From an uncultured Bacteroidales bacterium (GTDB taxonomy: Bacteria > Bacteroidota > Bacteroidia > Bacteroidales > FEN-979): 64,000 bases of DNA. Made by a program: the position numbers and the translations under genes. Below, piece after piece: positions 62,302 to 64,000 of this stretch. The stretch is from positions 84,294 through 148,293 of the forward strand of contig CAJAUM010000051.1 in assembly GCA_903945175.1 (NCBI GenBank), read 5' to 3'. The notes under the pieces are model-generated. The model saw nothing but the letters and a program-made list of their open reading frames with translations, had not been told where the DNA came from and did not search any database. How positions within the stretch are numbered: position 1 is the stretch's first letter; each line of letters opens with the position of its first letter.

Positions 62302-63444
62302 ATGATTGAAATCGTTGAAGTAAAGTCCAAAAAGGATCTCAAAAAGTTTATTCAATTTCCCGACTTTTTATACAGGGATGATCCATGTTATATTACGGAG
62401 CCCCATCTCTTTCAGAAGACCCTGTTCGACCGGAAGAAGAATCCTTTTTTCCTCCATTCCAGGGTGGATTTTTTCCTGGCCTATAAAGAAAATCAGGTGG
62501 CAGGCCGCATCGCTTTGATTCGAAATAACAATCATATTGCCTATTCCGGTGAGCCATCTGGCTTTTTTGGTTTTTTTGAATCAACAGATGATTTTGAGGT
62601 AGCCAGAGCCCTGCTTAACAAGGCAGTAAGCTGGAACAGAAACGAAGGATTGACAACCCTGCGTGGTCCTGAAAATTTCTCCACCAATGAATCGTGCGGA
62701 ATGCTTATTTCGGGATTCGACAAACCGCCCATTGTGATGATGCCCTACAATAAACCCTGGTACAATGATTTCCTGGTTAGGTTTGGTTTTGAAAAGGAGA
62801 TGGATTTGGCTTCCTACGCATTGATGTATGACCAGCTTTTATTATCACCCTCCGTGGAAAGAATATTAAAACGAATCGGAGATTATCTCACTGATTCGGA
62901 TATCACGATCAGAACGATTAACTATAAAATGCTTGATCAGGAAATCATCCCGCTGCTGGGCCTATACAATAAGGCGAATAGAGACAACTGGGGATTTTTG
63001 CCGATGACTGAACAGGAATTCAGGAACACGGCGGAACAGTTCAGGCAATTTGTGCCCGAAAAAATGATTCTGATCGTTGAAAAGCAAAAGCAACCCATTG
63101 GTTTTTTATTGGCGCTTCCTGATCTGAACCAGGTATTCAGCCACATCAGATCAGGAAAATTAGGACCACTTGGAATGCTGAAATTTCTCTGGTATAAGCG
63201 AAAGATCAACAATGCCCGTATTTTGATCCTGGGGATGCTCGATGAATTCAGGAACAAGGGGATCGATTTGTTCCTGTACCAGAAAATAAAGGAAAATTGC
63301 ATGGCTTTGGGAATGTACCATGGAGAGGCCTGCTATGTGATGGAAAATAACCTGAGGATGAAATCAATTCTCGAAAAAGTGGGCGGGAAATGTGTTAAAC
63401 AATACAGAATATATAAATTAGATACGTTAGCGACAAAAAAATAG
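62302..63444 (+). CDS. GNAT-like acyltransferase, divergent relative of the ceramide-operon copies
   Basis: 380 residues, starting four bases after the radical SAM stop. The plan is the same as in the proteins at 39493 and 41635: an N-terminal VEVKSKKDLKKFIQFPDFLYRDDPCYITEPHLFQK, VAGRIALIRNNNH, GFFESTDDFEVARALLNKAV, LRGPENFSTNESCGMLISGF, a PYNKPWYNDFLVRFGFEKE block, and a C-terminal GNAT-type segment (GMLDEFRNKGIDLFLYQKIKE). It is much more divergent, so the substrate probably differs. An N-acyltransferase using a long acyl chain is the best guess. It ends the radical SAM operon. Confidence 0.75.
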   Translation: MIEIVEVKSKKDLKKFIQFPDFLYRDDPCYITEPHLFQKTLFDRKKNPFFLHSRVDFFLAYKENQVAGRIALIRNNNHIAYSGEPSGFFGFFESTDDFEVARALLNKAVSWNRNEGLTTLRGPENFSTNESCGMLISGFDKPPIVMMPYNKPWYNDFLVRFGFEKEMDLASYALMYDQLLLSPSVERILKRIGDYLTDSDITIRTINYKMLDQEIIPLLGLYNKANRDNWGFLPMTEQEFRNTAEQFRQFVPEKMILIVEKQKQPIGFLLALPDLNQVFSHIRSGKLGPLGMLKFLWYKRKINNARILILGMLDEFRNKGIDLFLYQKIKENCMALGMYHGEACYVMENNLRMKSILEKVGGKCVKQYRIYKLDTLATKK

Positions 63445-63461
63445 AAAGATAGTCACTTCAT

Positions 63462-63941
63462 TTAGTCATGCCGGATACCCAGTTTTTTCAGGATCCCCTT
63501 GAGATATTCCGTTGCATTCGCCGATCCCTCTTTCGGGGCCCAGGAGGCAAAATTTTTATCATCAATCGGGCTGTAGGGACCATCCTTTACTTCATAGGCA
63601 ACAGTTTCAGGATCGAGGGGGATGATGGTGTGGAAAGTTCTTTCAGGGATCTCAGCGCCGAAGTTACCATCCGATGGGTCCAATACCGTGTGGCCGGTGA
63701 TATTTCCCAGGTCATCAAACTCGATCACGGCAATTCTTCCCCGCAGCGAAAAGAAAACTTCCCTTTTATCCGGATCTGCATGCCTGTGAGGCTGGATATA
63801 GGATAATGGCTCCATCGCATTAAGCAGGCGCTGCAGGGTGTCGGAATAATCCTTATGGAAGTTGAAATTCTGGCGCCTGCGTGGCGAAACCTTCGCCTGA
63901 GCCGAAACCGCATTAAGCAAATGGCTATCAATAATGATCAT
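63462..63941 (-). CDS. WbuC-family cupin metalloprotein
   Basis: 159 residues. The cupin metal motif is PLSYIQPHRHADPDKREVFFSLRGRIAVIEFDD, with a second His-bearing strand in PERTFHTIIPLDPETVAYEVKDGPY. This is the WbuC family, found in O-antigen and surface-polysaccharide clusters; its reaction is not established. It converges on the radical SAM operon, with a 17-base gap, and its polysaccharide neighbours, if any, would lie beyond the window. The gene starts 18 bases before the terminal heptamer array. Confidence 0.9.
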   Translation of the reverse strand: MIIIDSHLLNAVSAQAKVSPRRRQNFNFHKDYSDTLQRLLNAMEPLSYIQPHRHADPDKREVFFSLRGRIAVIEFDDLGNITGHTVLDPSDGNFGAEIPERTFHTIIPLDPETVAYEVKDGPYSPIDDKNFASWAPKEGSANATEYLKGILKKLGIRHD

Positions 63942-63958
63942 TCAATCAAAAAATTTTC

Positions 63959-64000
63959 ATTGGTAATTGGTCATTGGTCATTGGTAATTGGTCATTGGTC
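63959..64000. repeat. Six-unit heptamer array at the window end (ATTGGTA/C)
   Basis: Six consecutive 7-base units, ATTGGTA or ATTGGTC, with no interruptions, running off the window. The same unit forms the arms at 52303-52446, 11.5 kb away. It lies immediately upstream of the WbuC-like gene. Confidence 0.85.

Noticed and set aside
63959..64000. Possible CRISPR array from regular repeats
   Set aside because: The units are 7 bases, contiguous and without spacers, and there are no cas genes.
1..64000. tRNA, rRNA, riboswitch or insertion-sequence genes
   Set aside because: I looked through the gaps between genes and saw no cloverleaf, conserved riboswitch core, or transposase with terminal repeats; a covariance-model scan would be the proper test.

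Overview
The window looks like chromosomal DNA of a member of the Bacteroidota. The evidence is a SusC/SusD outer-membrane pair, carboxypeptidase-regulatory-domain TonB receptors, DUF5686 and DUF4296 proteins, a bacterial sphingolipid locus, and several promoters with the Bacteroidota -7 box TAnnTTTG (best case TTTG-N19-TACATTTG at 14064-14094). Gene density is high. I see no tRNA, rRNA, CRISPR array, prophage or transposase.

Layout. 1-666: 5' part of an nSTAND NTPase gene on the minus strand. 790-6894: plus-strand locus with a soluble histidine kinase, a receiver-PP2C phosphatase, a STAS protein with an unknown C-terminal domain, and an ABC importer whose permease and binding protein are one polypeptide, followed by its ATPase. 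6901-10669: minus-strand operon of a lysine 2,3-aminomutase-like radical SAM enzyme, two D-Ala-D-Ala-ligase-like ATP-grasp ligases and a GNAT. 10880-14359: hydrolase, envelope-stress membrane proteins, TatC. 14360-16724: ECF sigma factor, anti-sigma factor and Spy/CpxP-like protein, next to a secreted Cys/Gly-rich protein. 16819-21129: sulfide module (SQR, DUF1641, TusE/DsrC-like, DsrE2-like, cysteine-synthase-like) and TatA. 21182-38247: housekeeping and envelope genes (QueA, porin, PssA, LptB, DUF5686, KdsD, RecQ, DeoC, TonB receptor, IorAB).

38297-42759 is a ceramide-type operon: serine palmitoyltransferase, a GNAT-like acyltransferase, an NAD-dependent reductase, and a second paralogous acyltransferase. 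A 3.1 kb segment carrying a broken CheB-CheR-PAS gene follows. It is bounded by 44-bp direct repeats, one of which is the 3' end of the preceding acyltransferase gene. Then come a strong bidirectional terminator, an orphan SusD/SusC pair, three small membrane proteins, a HutH-like lyase with an Ala-Cys-Gly MIO triad, and HisS.

55687-63444 is a tight six-gene plus-strand operon: three B12-type radical SAM proteins, a FemAB/BioF2-like acyltransferase, a fourth radical SAM protein with a Cys-rich C-terminus, and a third relative of the ceramide-operon acyltransferases. I know no described pathway with this composition. It is my best candidate for a new system, probably one that builds or modifies a lipid or lipid-linked product. 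Heptamer-repeat arrays lie between genes at 18854-18908, 52303-52446, about 53971-54074 and 63959-64000.
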